Shown: positions 31,993 to 40,434 of the stretch, in pieces
Layout: every line of letters starts with the position of its first letter
Position numbering within the stretch: position 1 is the first letter of the stretch
Assembly: GCA_963718755.1 (NCBI GenBank)
Contig: OY970376.1
Span: 868,001 to 932,000 of the forward strand
Source of the DNA: VRUE01 sp963718755
GTDB lineage: Bacteria > Actinomycetota > Thermoleophilia > Solirubrobacterales > 70-9
Direction: 5' to 3'
DNA length: 64,000 nt
Position numbers and translations under genes: made by a program
The notes under the pieces: generated by a model
The model's database searches: none
Told to the model about the DNA's origin: nothing
What the model saw: only the letters and a program-made list of their open reading frames with translations

Positions 31993-34900
31993 CGGCGGGC
32001 CCTCCTCTTGGCGACGCCTCGCTTGCGCTTTTGGTTCTGCTTGCGGGCCGGCAGGCAGCGGGTCTTCCCGCCTCTGCGCACTCGGTGCCTGCCCTTGGGG
32101 CAGCGTGTCCTCCTGCGGGGGACCACGTTGCCGGTGCCTTCCAGGACCGAGCTGCCCAGAGCCGAATCTTCGGGCGCCGCCGACCCGGTCTGACACGCTT
32201 CTCCCAGGCACTCCCCCGGCGGCGCCGGCGGAAGCGGGAAGCCGCCACCGACGCGGGCGTCGTAGATCGAGGGGCTTTCGTCTTGATCTTCGACCGGGAG
32301 CAGCAGGTCGGAGGTGCTGAAGAAGACATCATCGCCCGATTCGCTCACCCCCCACAGATAGTTGGGGCGGGCGCTTTGCCCCGAAGAGATGAGGAAAAGG
32401 CAGCCGCCAGGGACGGCGCAGCTTCCCTTGCCCTCCGCCTCCCACTCATAGACGTCCTGGGTGGCATCGTTGTCCGCGAGCACGAGGCGCTCGGAGCTCT
32501 GGAAGAAGGCACGTTTCCCGTCGGGGCTGAGGTTGGGGACGAGGGAGAACTTGTTGAGCGGTACACCCTCGGTCGCGGGAGAGATCAGGCTGGCATCGGA
32601 CCCAGGCGTTGCCAGCGTGGGGTCGCAGGAAAGGCAGGTGAGCGTGCCTTCGCCAGAGTCATAGCGGTAGATCTCGGCTTTGCCGCCGGCATCGTAGCCG
32701 GTGATGTTGGCGCGCGACTCGAAGATCAGCGCCGAGCCGTCGGGGGTGGCGCGGGAGGGGTCGATCGCCGCTTCCCCGTCGCGGACCCCCTCGAGCCAAA
32801 GGCCGAGGCCGCCGAAGAACCCGAAGGAGGAGTTTTCCCCTTTCACGTCGCGCTCAGTCACTGTCGCGACAAAACCGACCGAGGAGCCGTCCCAGTGGTA
32901 GAGGTTCTGCGCTCCGTTCACCGGTTCTGCCCCGTTGGGGTTCGGGCCGTCGCCCAGCAGGCTGGGCGAGACGAAATAGGCGCCGGCGCCTTCGAAGGAA
33001 ACGTTTACCGGGGTGGCGTCACCGCTTTCGGTGATCTGGATCGCGTCCTCGCTTTGGGAGTCGAAGCGGTGGAGGTCGCCCCCGGCGAGGTAGAAGAGGT
33101 AGCGCCCTGCGGCTGAGAGGCCGGCAAAGGCGGCGCCGGGCGGGGCGGCGATCAGGGTCTGGGCATTATCCAGGCGCAGGTAGAGCGGGCTGGTGGCGGT
33201 GACGCCAAGCTTGAAGGCGACGGCCGAGCCGTCGGCCGAGGCGCCCTCGTAGGTGGCATCTTCTTTTGCGGCCGGGGTGAGGTCTCCAGGCAGGAGTGAA
33301 ACGACGTGGGTGACTTCGTCGGGAGTCCGGTCGTAGAGTGCCTCGGTGCCTTCGGGCGGTGCGCTTGGCTCGAGCTGGATCCCCCCTTCAAACACGATGT
33401 GGCCAGCGTCTTCTGCAACGTAGATGGGCTCAGCCTGGGGTGCTGTGCCGAGGCTGCCCTGGCCGACCAGATGGAAGCTGCCGTCGGGGTAACGGAGGTA
33501 GTTGGTCGGTTTGCCTTCGATCGAAAGGCTGCCCCCAAAACCACCGGTGGACCAGAGCATGTGATGCTGGTCCGGCGAGACGCTGCCGGAGTTGGGCACG
33601 ACCGCTTGGGCCCCGTTCGGCCCGTTGCTCGCGGTATCCCAGCCGCTCGAAGTGCGACTCGAAACGTAGCCGTCGCCATTGAAGGCGCCAGCGCCTTCGA
33701 AGCCAGGTATGACACCACCAAGGATGAGAAAGCCGACGCTGCCCCCTTGCGGCGAGGCCGTCGGGCTACCGAACCAACTGCCGGCCTGACCGCCGGCGAC
33801 AGCCCGAGGAGAGCGCCCGTTGGTATTGCTGGGCGTCACAAGCTCATAGGCGCGGCAGTCGGGGAGTGGTGCCGAGGTGCCGATGAGGACGGCCTCGTTT
33901 TCACAGGCTCCCGGTTGTGAGACCTCGCTGAAAGTCACAAAGACTCGTTCGCCGACGTCGGCGCAGTCTTCAAGTTCGCACTCGCTTTCCGCGACAACAC
34001 GGAAGCGATAGGCGATCCCCGGGGAGAGGCCACTCGCAACGGCGCTCACCGCCACCCCTTCGCTACTTGCCCCGAGGTCGCCCTCGCCGGCCACGATGGC
34101 GCCCACAAATCCTCCTTCTTCGAAGGCCTGCTGGCTTATGTATTCAAACGCATAGTGTGTTTCTGTGCCCTGGGTGTTTATCCGGGCCCCAAGGATCGCT
34201 TCGTCTTCGGTTACTCCGGTGAAGGATGTCGATTCGACCACGGGTGGATGCGGTTCGGGTTTGGGTTCGAAGGCAAAGGAATGCCCAGGCACACTTTCGC
34301 CCGACGGGACGAAGAGATACCCGCGGTTGGGGCTTTCTTCGCCGTTGTCGAGATAGGTCGAAGCACCACCTTGACTTTCGAAACCATGTCTGATCGTCGA
34401 AACGTACCCACCGCTTTCGTCGAACTCGTAGACTTTGCGCGCCGAGGGATCGAAAACGAAAACGTGTCCGTTTGCTTCGTCAGGAGCTATGGAGGTCGCG
34501 CCATTCAAGGAGAGGAATCGTTTTTCCGGAGTGCCTGACCCGTCGATCGTCATCAGCAGTTTGCTTGGGTCATCCAGGTCGAAGACGCGCACAACGCTGT
34601 TTTCTGAAACGAAGTCGCTCACATAGAGCCTTTTGCTGGCCGCATCGATGGCTATCCAGCGGCTCCGCGCAATCGTGCCTTTTCCGATTTCTTCGGTGAT
34701 CAACGGGTTGCCTTCCGCCGCCGATCCGTACTCGTTGACGTGGTTCTCGAGACCCAAGTACAGATGCTGGTTCGTCGGATCGACCGCTAGCCCCTGCGGG
34801 AAGGGGCCCAGACCCCCCGTAACGGGAATCACGACCGGCACGGCGCCGTACTCGATTTCTCCCGCTTGCGGTTTGTAGACCGTGGGGTCAAGACGGACGA

Positions 34901-35408
34901 GCTTTTCTGAGCCCTCCGGACCACCGATCACACTGGTGCTCGCATATAGATGACCAGTGGAGTCGACAGCGATGGCCTGCGCTCCTGGCACCACTACCTC
35001 GGTTAGATATTGCCCGGCGGGATCGAAAACGTCGATGTGCGCTTCTTCGCCGTTGGTTTCCCGAACGTAGCTGTCGACGTAGATATTGCCGTAGGGATCA
35101 GTTGCTACTCCGACGGGAATCGCGAAGGGACCCAGAGGAGGGTGTTCACCGCCAGGGCAGCCCGGATCCGGGACTGGATCGAGACTGGAAGTGGTGCAAC
35201 CGCCGGTAAGTGAAAGAGTCGCGTCAAAGAGATGGGTTTCTTCTTCTGCGGCCTGAGCTGCCGCCGGCAGGAGCATCACAAGGGTTAACGCCATACCGGC
35301 GAAGACCGCGAGCGACCTACGACGCAAAGAGCAGCGAGCAGGGTTTGGCGTGTCAGCCAAAGTCGGCACCCCGCTGGTGAGAAAGCTCGTCATCAGATCC
35401 TGTCTCAT
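31989..35408 (-). CDS. Giant secreted beta-propeller (NHL-like/PD40-like) protein
   Basis: 1139 residues. Signal peptide RRRSLAVFAGMALTLVMLLPAAAQAA, so an internal Met at 35393 could also start it. Residues about 75-370 form NHL-like propeller blades (VGVATDPYGNIYVDSY, AQAIAVDSTGHLYAST, QGLAVDPTNQHLYLG, RWIAIDAASKRLYVSD). A fibronectin-III-like segment (PPVVESTSFTGVTEDEAILGARINTQG) follows, then a second propeller of PD40/WD40-like blades (SVSPDQHHMLW, ATPDGSALIFES, NLSPDGKRAFFQS). It ends in a strongly basic tail (RKRGVAKRRARR). Proteins of this layout are common in Solirubrobacterales-like genomes; function unknown. Confidence 0.83.
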   Translation of the reverse strand: MRQDLMTSFLTSGVPTLADTPNPARCSLRRRSLAVFAGMALTLVMLLPAAAQAAEEETHLFDATLSLTGGCTTSSLDPVPDPGCPGGEHPPLGPFAIPVGVATDPYGNIYVDSYVRETNGEEAHIDVFDPAGQYLTEVVVPGAQAIAVDSTGHLYASTSVIGGPEGSEKLVRLDPTVYKPQAGEIEYGAVPVVIPVTGGLGPFPQGLAVDPTNQHLYLGLENHVNEYGSAAEGNPLITEEIGKGTIARSRWIAIDAASKRLYVSDFVSENSVVRVFDLDDPSKLLMTIDGSGTPEKRFLSLNGATSIAPDEANGHVFVFDPSARKVYEFDESGGYVSTIRHGFESQGGASTYLDNGEESPNRGYLFVPSGESVPGHSFAFEPKPEPHPPVVESTSFTGVTEDEAILGARINTQGTETHYAFEYISQQAFEEGGFVGAIVAGEGDLGASSEGVAVSAVASGLSPGIAYRFRVVAESECELEDCADVGERVFVTFSEVSQPGACENEAVLIGTSAPLPDCRAYELVTPSNTNGRSPRAVAGGQAGSWFGSPTASPQGGSVGFLILGGVIPGFEGAGAFNGDGYVSSRTSSGWDTASNGPNGAQAVVPNSGSVSPDQHHMLWSTGGFGGSLSIEGKPTNYLRYPDGSFHLVGQGSLGTAPQAEPIYVAEDAGHIVFEGGIQLEPSAPPEGTEALYDRTPDEVTHVVSLLPGDLTPAAKEDATYEGASADGSAVAFKLGVTATSPLYLRLDNAQTLIAAPPGAAFAGLSAAGRYLFYLAGGDLHRFDSQSEDAIQITESGDATPVNVSFEGAGAYFVSPSLLGDGPNPNGAEPVNGAQNLYHWDGSSVGFVATVTERDVKGENSSFGFFGGLGLWLEGVRDGEAAIDPSRATPDGSALIFESRANITGYDAGGKAEIYRYDSGEGTLTCLSCDPTLATPGSDASLISPATEGVPLNKFSLVPNLSPDGKRAFFQSSERLVLADNDATQDVYEWEAEGKGSCAVPGGCLFLISSGQSARPNYLWGVSESGDDVFFSTSDLLLPVEDQDESPSIYDARVGGGFPLPPAPPGECLGEACQTGSAAPEDSALGSSVLEGTGNVVPRRRTRCPKGRHRVRRGGKTRCLPARKQNQKRKRGVAKRRARR

Positions 35409-35433
35409 CTGCCAGGCAGCAACGCTGGACCAG

Positions 35434-35459
35434 CCGGGGACCCGGTACGGGGTCCCCGG
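35434..35459. terminator. GC-rich hairpin, probable terminator
   Basis: CCGGGGACCC (35434-35443) pairs perfectly with GGGTCCCCGG (35450-35459) over a 6-nt loop, downstream of the collagen-like gene and upstream of the giant propeller gene, both minus strand. There is no U-tract, as is common for actinobacterial terminators. Confidence 0.6.
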
Positions 35460-35470
35460 CCAGGAACGTG

Positions 35471-36253
35471 CTATTCAGCGGTTACAGCCCAGGTGCCGTT
35501 ACCGAATATCTGGGCAGGTTTCACTCCTTGGAAAAAGAGGAAAAGCGTGGCGCCCCCACCGAACGCTTCGGCGCCGCCGAAGTTGATTTCGAATTTTTCG
35601 GGTTCTGGTTCCTCTGAGAGAAATGTGGCATAGACACAGAGATGGCCTCCGGCGGCCGCAGGCGCTGCCGCGGTTCCAGGGCAAGCAACACCGTCTTCAC
35701 CTGCGGTTTTGATGAAGTGGACCACGGGCGTTTCATCAAGCGGGATGACAAAGGAGATCGGCACAAATCCCAAGCCAGGCCCTCCGCTCAATGGACCAAG
35801 CGACCACGCTCCCTGCTCCGTCTCACCGCTTGGCAGCGTTTCGGTGAAGCCAGTCTGGCCATTGGTGCCTTTCACACCGTTGCAGGCGACGGTGGTGTTG
35901 GCGCCAACAAATTTGACCCCGCCTTCTTTGCAGCCGTTGGCTTCGCCGGTGAAGACGGTCCCCGCAGGGCTGATCCCATTGGTTCCGTTTTTGCCGTTGG
36001 CGCCGTCTTTTCCGTTGGCGCCGGGTGCGCCGGTGTCCCCCTTCGCGCCAACCGGGCCCGCGGGACCCTGCGGGCCTGCTGGCCCGGCGGCGCCTTTCGC
36101 ACCGCGAGGACCGCGCTTGCCTTTGGCTGAGGCGGTCGCCTTGCCGCCGGAATCGCTTTGGGCGGCGTAGGCGCCGCCAAACATTGCGAAAACCAGGGCC
36201 ATCACCGAGATGGCACCCGGAATGCCGAATCGCGTACCTAGCATCGAGAACAT
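35471..36253 (-). CDS. Secreted collagen-like repeat protein
   Basis: 260 residues from ATG 36253, behind GAGAAGG; an ATG at 36295 in frame lacks an RBS. An N-terminal hydrophobic segment (IPGAISVMALVFAMFGGAYAA) acts as signal or anchor. About 15 Gly-x-y triplets follow (GPRGAKGAAGPAGPQGPAGP, GAKGDTGAPGANGKDG), then a C-terminal globular beta-rich domain with cysteines (ANGCKEGG, VACNGVKG, VACPG, HLCVYA). The triple-helix repeat suggests a trimeric surface protein. It lies upstream of the two giant secreted proteins. Confidence 0.85.
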   Translation of the reverse strand: MFSMLGTRFGIPGAISVMALVFAMFGGAYAAQSDSGGKATASAKGKRGPRGAKGAAGPAGPQGPAGPVGAKGDTGAPGANGKDGANGKNGTNGISPAGTVFTGEANGCKEGGVKFVGANTTVACNGVKGTNGQTGFTETLPSGETEQGAWSLGPLSGGPGLGFVPISFVIPLDETPVVHFIKTAGEDGVACPGTAAAPAAAGGHLCVYATFLSEEPEPEKFEINFGGAEAFGGGATLFLFFQGVKPAQIFGNGTWAVTAE

Positions 36254-36656
36254 CAAGACCTTCTCCCTTGTCTCAAACCCCCTGCCGCTTCCCACAGCGG
36301 CGCTTAAGCGGGGTTAAATTTTCCCCGTGCGTCCGATCCGGCAAAGCCTGAACTGACGCGTTACGACCCAGTGAGTCGTCGTGGGAAATAGATAAACAGA
36401 AGAGTTTGTAGTTGTCAAGGATCAGCTGGATATCGGGTGATATCTCCGGATCTCGACTATCTGCCGAGGATCGGATCCGGGTCAGGCGAGGCTTCTCTCA
36501 ACGAGCGCGTGAACGGGACCGGACATGACTGCGCTGCACTCGCGCCGCACGCACTGCGTTCCGAAGCGGTTACCGGCGGTTCCTCACTGTCCGTTCCTCA
36601 CGCAACGCTAACCCGCGTGATCGGGCTTGCAGCGCTGCAATCAGCTTCACAGCTAG
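36254..36656. other. 403-bp region without a gene
   Basis: It separates the collagen-like gene from tRNA-Ser. It is less GC-rich near the collagen gene and shows small dyads: CGGGG/CCCCG around TTAAATTTT at 36309-36327, ACGAC/GTCGT near 36362-36380, and GATATC repeated around 36430-36445. These are probably promoter and 5'-UTR sequences of the minus-strand gene. A plus-strand open frame from 36437 reads through the tRNA and is not considered real. Confidence 0.4.
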
Positions 36657-36743
36657 CGGAGGGGGTGGGATTCGAACCCACGAGCGCCTTGCGACGCCAA
36701 CAGTTTTCGAGACTGCCCCGTTCAACCACTCCGGCACCCCTCC
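36657..36743 (-). tRNA. tRNA-Ser (anticodon CGA)
   Basis: Class II tRNA, 87 nt. Acceptor GGAGGGG/CCCCTCC, D arm GCCGGAGTGGTTGAACGGGGC, anticodon stem GCAGT/ACTGT with loop CTCGAAA (anticodon CGA), long variable arm (GGCGTCGCAAGGCGCT) and T arm GTGGG-TTCGAAT-CCCAC. Discriminator G, no encoded CCA. Confidence 0.95.
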
Positions 36744-36857
36744 GGGGACATCGATCTGGGCCGGATTCTACGTAGGGAAGGCTGCGCGCAGCGGCCTTGA
36801 GGGAACCTGGATGTTTTCAGGGCTCAAGACGGGGGTCGCTCGCGCCGATGGGATCGG

Positions 36858-38813
36858 GTGCAAGCCAGCGAGCAGACCCAAATTGGCCGGTTTTTTGACC
36901 ACCACCCGGTGCCGCTGCGGCTGTTCGCGCTCTGTGCCCTTGTCTGGGGGGTCGGCTACCTGATCTGGCGCTTTGGCTGGAGCGGCGAAGGCGCCAACCC
37001 CGTGCTCTTCGCGATGCTGCTCGTGACCGAGGTCTACGGCCTCTGGGCGCTCGGCACCCTCGCCTGGTACTCGTGGTCGCGCCCGCCCGCCCTGCGGCCA
37101 CCCGCCACTCCCGGGCGCAAGATCGACGTCTACGTCTGCACCTATGGCGAGCCCTTCGAGGTGGTGGCGGCGACGCTGGCCGGCTGCCGCGCCCTTACCT
37201 ACCCGCACACCACCTACCTGCTCGACGACGGGAAACGGCCGGAGATGGAGCAGCTGGCGCAGGTCGCCGGCGCGGAGTACCTCACCCGGCCCGACAACTC
37301 CCACGCCAAGGCGGGCAATATCAACGCCGCCCTCCCCCGCACTGGGGGCGAGCTGGTGTTGATGCTCGACGCCGACCATGTGCCGATGCCCGACGCGCTC
37401 GATGCGCTGGTCGGCTACTTCGACGACGAGAAAGTCGCCCTGGTCCAGAGCCCACACGACTTCTTCAACCACGACTCGGTCCAACACTACGTCGTCGGCC
37501 GCCACGAGCAATCGCTCTTCTACCGCGTCGTCTGCCCCGGCAAGGATCGCCACGGCGCCGCCTACTGGTGCGGCTCGGCGGCGCTGCTGCGGCGCGAGGC
37601 GCTGCTGGAAATTGGTGGCGTCGCCACCGAGACGATCGCCGAGGACTTTCACACGACGATTCGCATGCAGCGCCACGGCTGGACCAGCCGCTACCACGAC
37701 GAGGTCCTGGTCCAGGGCCTCGCCCCGCACGACCTCGACGGCTACCTGCTGCAGCGCGACCGCTGGGCGCGCGGCAACCTCGCCGTCTTCACCCTGCCCG
37801 AGTCCCCCCTGCGCGCCCGCGAGCTGCGCCCCCTCCAGCGCCTCTCCTATTTCGTCAGCCTCGCCGCCTATCTGGCGCCGCCGATGCGGCTGCTGCTGCT
37901 GGCAACGCTGGGCGCGGTGCTGTGGACCGGCGCGCTGCCGATGAAGATCAGCGTCGTCGCGCTTGCGGCGCTCTGGCTGCCGGCGGTCAGCCTCAACCTG
38001 CTGGCCGGCTCGGCCCTGACCCGCGGCTACATGAAAATCGGCGAGACCGCCCACTACGAGCTGATGACGATGGAGATCTACACGCGGGCACTGCGCTGCA
38101 TCTTCCGCCCCGGCCACACCGCCTTCAAGGTGACGCCGAAGCAGGGCGGGGACGGTGGCGGCCTGAAAGCCGTGGGCAAGCTGCACCTGGTGGTCGTCGC
38201 CGCGATCGTGCTGGCGACCGGCACGGCGCTGCGCCTGCTCGACCTTGCCGGGGTTGGGCCGCTGCCGGACATGCCCGGAATCGCCGCGGTGATCGTGCCG
38301 CTGCTCGGCTTGATCGAGCTGCGGCGGGTGCTCCGCACCCTGCTTGCCGTCGGCCGCCGCCAGCAGCGGCGCCAGGTCTACCGCTTCGAGGGTGAAGCCC
38401 CCGCCCACTGCTTTGCCGCCGGCGGGCACATCGGCGGCCACCTGGTCGACGCCAGCGCCGCCGGGGTCGGGCTGGTGCTGGATGCGCCGGCGAACGTCGG
38501 CGAACGCCCCGCCGTATTGCTCGAGCTGGAGGAGGCGACCGGGGAAACCCACGAGGTCGCCGCCCAGATCGAGATCCGCTCCTGCCGCGAGGGGGAAGAA
38601 GGCCACTTTCTGGTCGGCGCGACGATCGAGGAGATGGACCCCGCCTCGCGGATGCGCCTGATGGAGTGGTGCTACGTCGTCTGCAGTCACGAGCGCCTGC
38701 GCGGCCACCGCCCGGCGGCCCAGGCGCCCCCCTCGCAGGAGACGATCGTGCTGCCGCTCGATGCGGCGCCTGCGCCGGTGCGCACGCTCGACGGGGCCGC
38801 CGAAGCCGCCTAG
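36858..38813 (+). CDS. Cellulose-synthase-like family 2 glycosyltransferase with C-terminal PilZ-like domain
   Basis: 651 residues from GTG 36858. Two N-terminal TM helices (LRLFALCALVWGVGYLIW, VLFAMLLVTEVYGLWALGTLAWY) precede the GT2 domain: DDG at 123-125, DAD at 171-173, the ED pair near 262-263 and QRDRW at 299-303, all residues needed for processive beta-glycan synthesis as in BcsA. Further TM helices follow, then a cytoplasmic PilZ-like segment (RRQQRRQVYRFEGEAP...HLVDASAAGVGLVL) that in BcsA binds c-di-GMP. The RxxxR motif here (RRQQRR) is plausible. No bcsB or bcsZ lies next to it, so the polymer is unknown. Confidence 0.88.
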   Translation: MQASEQTQIGRFFDHHPVPLRLFALCALVWGVGYLIWRFGWSGEGANPVLFAMLLVTEVYGLWALGTLAWYSWSRPPALRPPATPGRKIDVYVCTYGEPFEVVAATLAGCRALTYPHTTYLLDDGKRPEMEQLAQVAGAEYLTRPDNSHAKAGNINAALPRTGGELVLMLDADHVPMPDALDALVGYFDDEKVALVQSPHDFFNHDSVQHYVVGRHEQSLFYRVVCPGKDRHGAAYWCGSAALLRREALLEIGGVATETIAEDFHTTIRMQRHGWTSRYHDEVLVQGLAPHDLDGYLLQRDRWARGNLAVFTLPESPLRARELRPLQRLSYFVSLAAYLAPPMRLLLLATLGAVLWTGALPMKISVVALAALWLPAVSLNLLAGSALTRGYMKIGETAHYELMTMEIYTRALRCIFRPGHTAFKVTPKQGGDGGGLKAVGKLHLVVVAAIVLATGTALRLLDLAGVGPLPDMPGIAAVIVPLLGLIELRRVLRTLLAVGRRQQRRQVYRFEGEAPAHCFAAGGHIGGHLVDASAAGVGLVLDAPANVGERPAVLLELEEATGETHEVAAQIEIRSCREGEEGHFLVGATIEEMDPASRMRLMEWCYVVCSHERLRGHRPAAQAPPSQETIVLPLDAAPAPVRTLDGAAEAA

Positions 38814-38851
38814 CGGGCTGATGAGACGCTATTCGAACCCTGAAGTCGATC

Positions 38852-39628
38852 CTAGATCGTGTAGGACTTGGTGATCTCCACTCCGTCTGGCAGTGCGAAG
38901 ATGTCGGCGATCTCGTCGAGATGTCGCAACTGAAGCTGAGTGGTCTCTATTGGCCCGACCTTGAAAGGCATGTTCGGGTGGTGGATGATGCGCCCGTCGG
39001 TCAAGATCACCAGATGCGACGTCAAGCCATCTTTGATGGTCCATCCCCAATGGGTTGCGACGTGGGTGGGGCGGCGTGGCTCTCCCCAAGGCCATTTCCG
39101 CTCCGCCTGCTCCTCAAAGCTGTAGCCCGCCTCGAATCCCATGCTGGTCTTTCGGCCCACGAACCAAGTGCCAATCTCTCGCGAATCCCAGGCGCCGACC
39201 CAGCGGAGATCGATTCGGCTGAACATGCTCGCATCGGCGTCTCCAAAAAATTCCGGGCAGGTACGCGCCAGCTCGTCTCGCATTCGATCGTAGCCGGCGG
39301 CAAGATCCCAACGCCTGGGACCAGGTCCGTCGGATATGTATTCAGAAGGGTGGACTCCCTCCAGATCGTGCAGGACGAAGCGAACGGCAGATACGAGGCG
39401 CTCGACGCGATCCTCAATCGCGGCAATGCGCTCTAGCCGCCCGTAGTGCTCGTCGGCTGCCCGCTGCCTTGCCTGCTCCTCCCTTTCCTTTCCCTGGGGC
39501 GTGCGGCGGAACTCACAGCTATCGCAACGTCGCAGCCCGCTCGCCATTGAGCTGTGATCGGCGCAAACGGGCTCAAGGCAGTCCGTGCACTGCCCAACGG
39601 GGAACGTTCCGCAGTAGCAAGTCCGCAC
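38852..39628 (-). CDS. Unrecognised protein with N-terminal zinc-finger-like cysteines
   Basis: 258 residues. The first 40 residues hold CYCGTFPVGQCTDCLEPVCADHSS...RRCDSC, a B-box-like arrangement of Cys and His likely to bind one or two zinc ions. A charged helix follows (KEREEQARQRAADEHYGRLERIAAIEDRVERL). The C-terminal half is rich in Trp (RRWDLAAGYD, DLRWVGAWDSREIGTWFVG, HVATHWGWTIKDGLTSHLVILTDG). No family was recognised. It is a single gene near a tRNA-Ser and its codon use is somewhat less GC-biased than its neighbours. Confidence 0.65.
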   Translation of the reverse strand: MRTCYCGTFPVGQCTDCLEPVCADHSSMASGLRRCDSCEFRRTPQGKEREEQARQRAADEHYGRLERIAAIEDRVERLVSAVRFVLHDLEGVHPSEYISDGPGPRRWDLAAGYDRMRDELARTCPEFFGDADASMFSRIDLRWVGAWDSREIGTWFVGRKTSMGFEAGYSFEEQAERKWPWGEPRRPTHVATHWGWTIKDGLTSHLVILTDGRIIHHPNMPFKVGPIETTQLQLRHLDEIADIFALPDGVEITKSYTI

Positions 39629-39739
39629 GAGAGGTCTACCCGTCTTGGCTGCCTGGAATGTGGCTGGTCATTTTGATGCCGAGGTCTAATGGCCATATTC
39701 TTGGCCTGGGTTCAATAAGCGTCTCGAACCGCGTCTCAG

Positions 39740-39829
39740 CGGAGAGGGTGGGATTCGAACCCACGAGGCGGGTTAACCCCGCCCACGCGATTTCCAGTCG
39801 CGCTCCTTAAGCCACTCGGACACCTCTCC
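39740..39829 (-). tRNA. tRNA-Ser (anticodon GGA)
   Basis: Class II tRNA, 90 nt. Acceptor GGAGAGG/CCTCTCC, anticodon stem GCGCGA/TCGCGT with loop CTGGAAA (anticodon GGA), long variable arm GGGCGGGGTTAACCCGCC and T arm GTGGG-TTCGAAT-CCCAC. Discriminator G, no encoded CCA. Confidence 0.95.
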
Positions 39830-39852
39830 GGGTCCCTTCGAAGGGTATTGGC

Positions 39853-40338
39853 TCAGCCAGGCGGCCGCGAGGCTCGGCGACTCGCGAAGAACTCCCGCAG
39901 CAGAGCAGCGCACTCCTCCTCCATGACCCCGCCGATCACCTGAGGGCGATGGTTGAGGGCAGGGTCGCCCAGAACACTCAGGACGCTGCCGGCAGCGCCG
40001 GCCTTGGGATCGGGGGCGCCGTAGACGACGGCGGGGATGCGGGCGAGGACGATCGCGCCGGCGCACATCGCGCAGGGCTCGAGCGTGACGTAGAGGGTCG
40101 TGTCCGGCAGCCGCCAGCCGCCAAGCGCCTCGGCAGCGGCGCGGATGGCGAGGATCTCGGCGTGCGCGGTTGGGTCGCTGCGCAGCTCGCGCTCGTTGCC
40201 GGCGGCCGCGAGCAGCTCATCGCCGCGGGCGACCACGGCGCCGATCGGCACGTCGCCGTGCACCTCCGCTTCTCTGGCGCACTCGAGCGCCAAGCCCATC
40301 ATGCACTGCTGCTCCTCGGTCACACCTGCTTCCGGCAT
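39853..40338 (-). CDS. tadA: tRNA-specific adenosine deaminase
   Basis: 161 residues, the normal TadA length. The zinc-deaminase motif is HAE (H59, catalytic E61) with PCAMC (C89, C92). VPIGAVVARGDELL and GGWRLPDTTLYVTLEPCAMCAGAIVLARIPAVVYGAPDPKAGAAGS follow the TadA pattern. It converts A34 to inosine in tRNA-Arg(ACG). It lies just downstream of tRNA-Ser(GGA) on the same strand and is divergent from the subtilisin gene. Confidence 0.93.
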   Translation of the reverse strand: MPEAGVTEEQQCMMGLALECAREAEVHGDVPIGAVVARGDELLAAAGNERELRSDPTAHAEILAIRAAAEALGGWRLPDTTLYVTLEPCAMCAGAIVLARIPAVVYGAPDPKAGAAGSVLSVLGDPALNHRPQVIGGVMEEECAALLREFFASRRASRPPG

Positions 40339-40434
40339 CGGCCGAAGTATCGTGCCCCTGACAACTTCCCGCGGGGGCCGGTGTTAGATCGATTGCTCGC
40401 ACTGATGCAGGGATTCCGCGAGCCGAGACCGACT

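Noticed and set aside
31993..32211. N-terminal extension of the 947-residue secreted protein
   Set aside because: It overlaps the upstream propeller gene in another frame; the coupled ATG at 31992 begins a proper signal peptide.
36437..36775. Plus-strand open frame of 112 codons
   Set aside because: It reads through tRNA-Ser (CGA) and has no family signal; its GVGFEPT-like stretch is the usual false translation of a tRNA.
39949..40434. N-terminal extension of the subtilisin frame
   Set aside because: It overlaps tadA on the other strand and lacks signal-peptide character; the ATG at 40435 starts a clear signal peptide.
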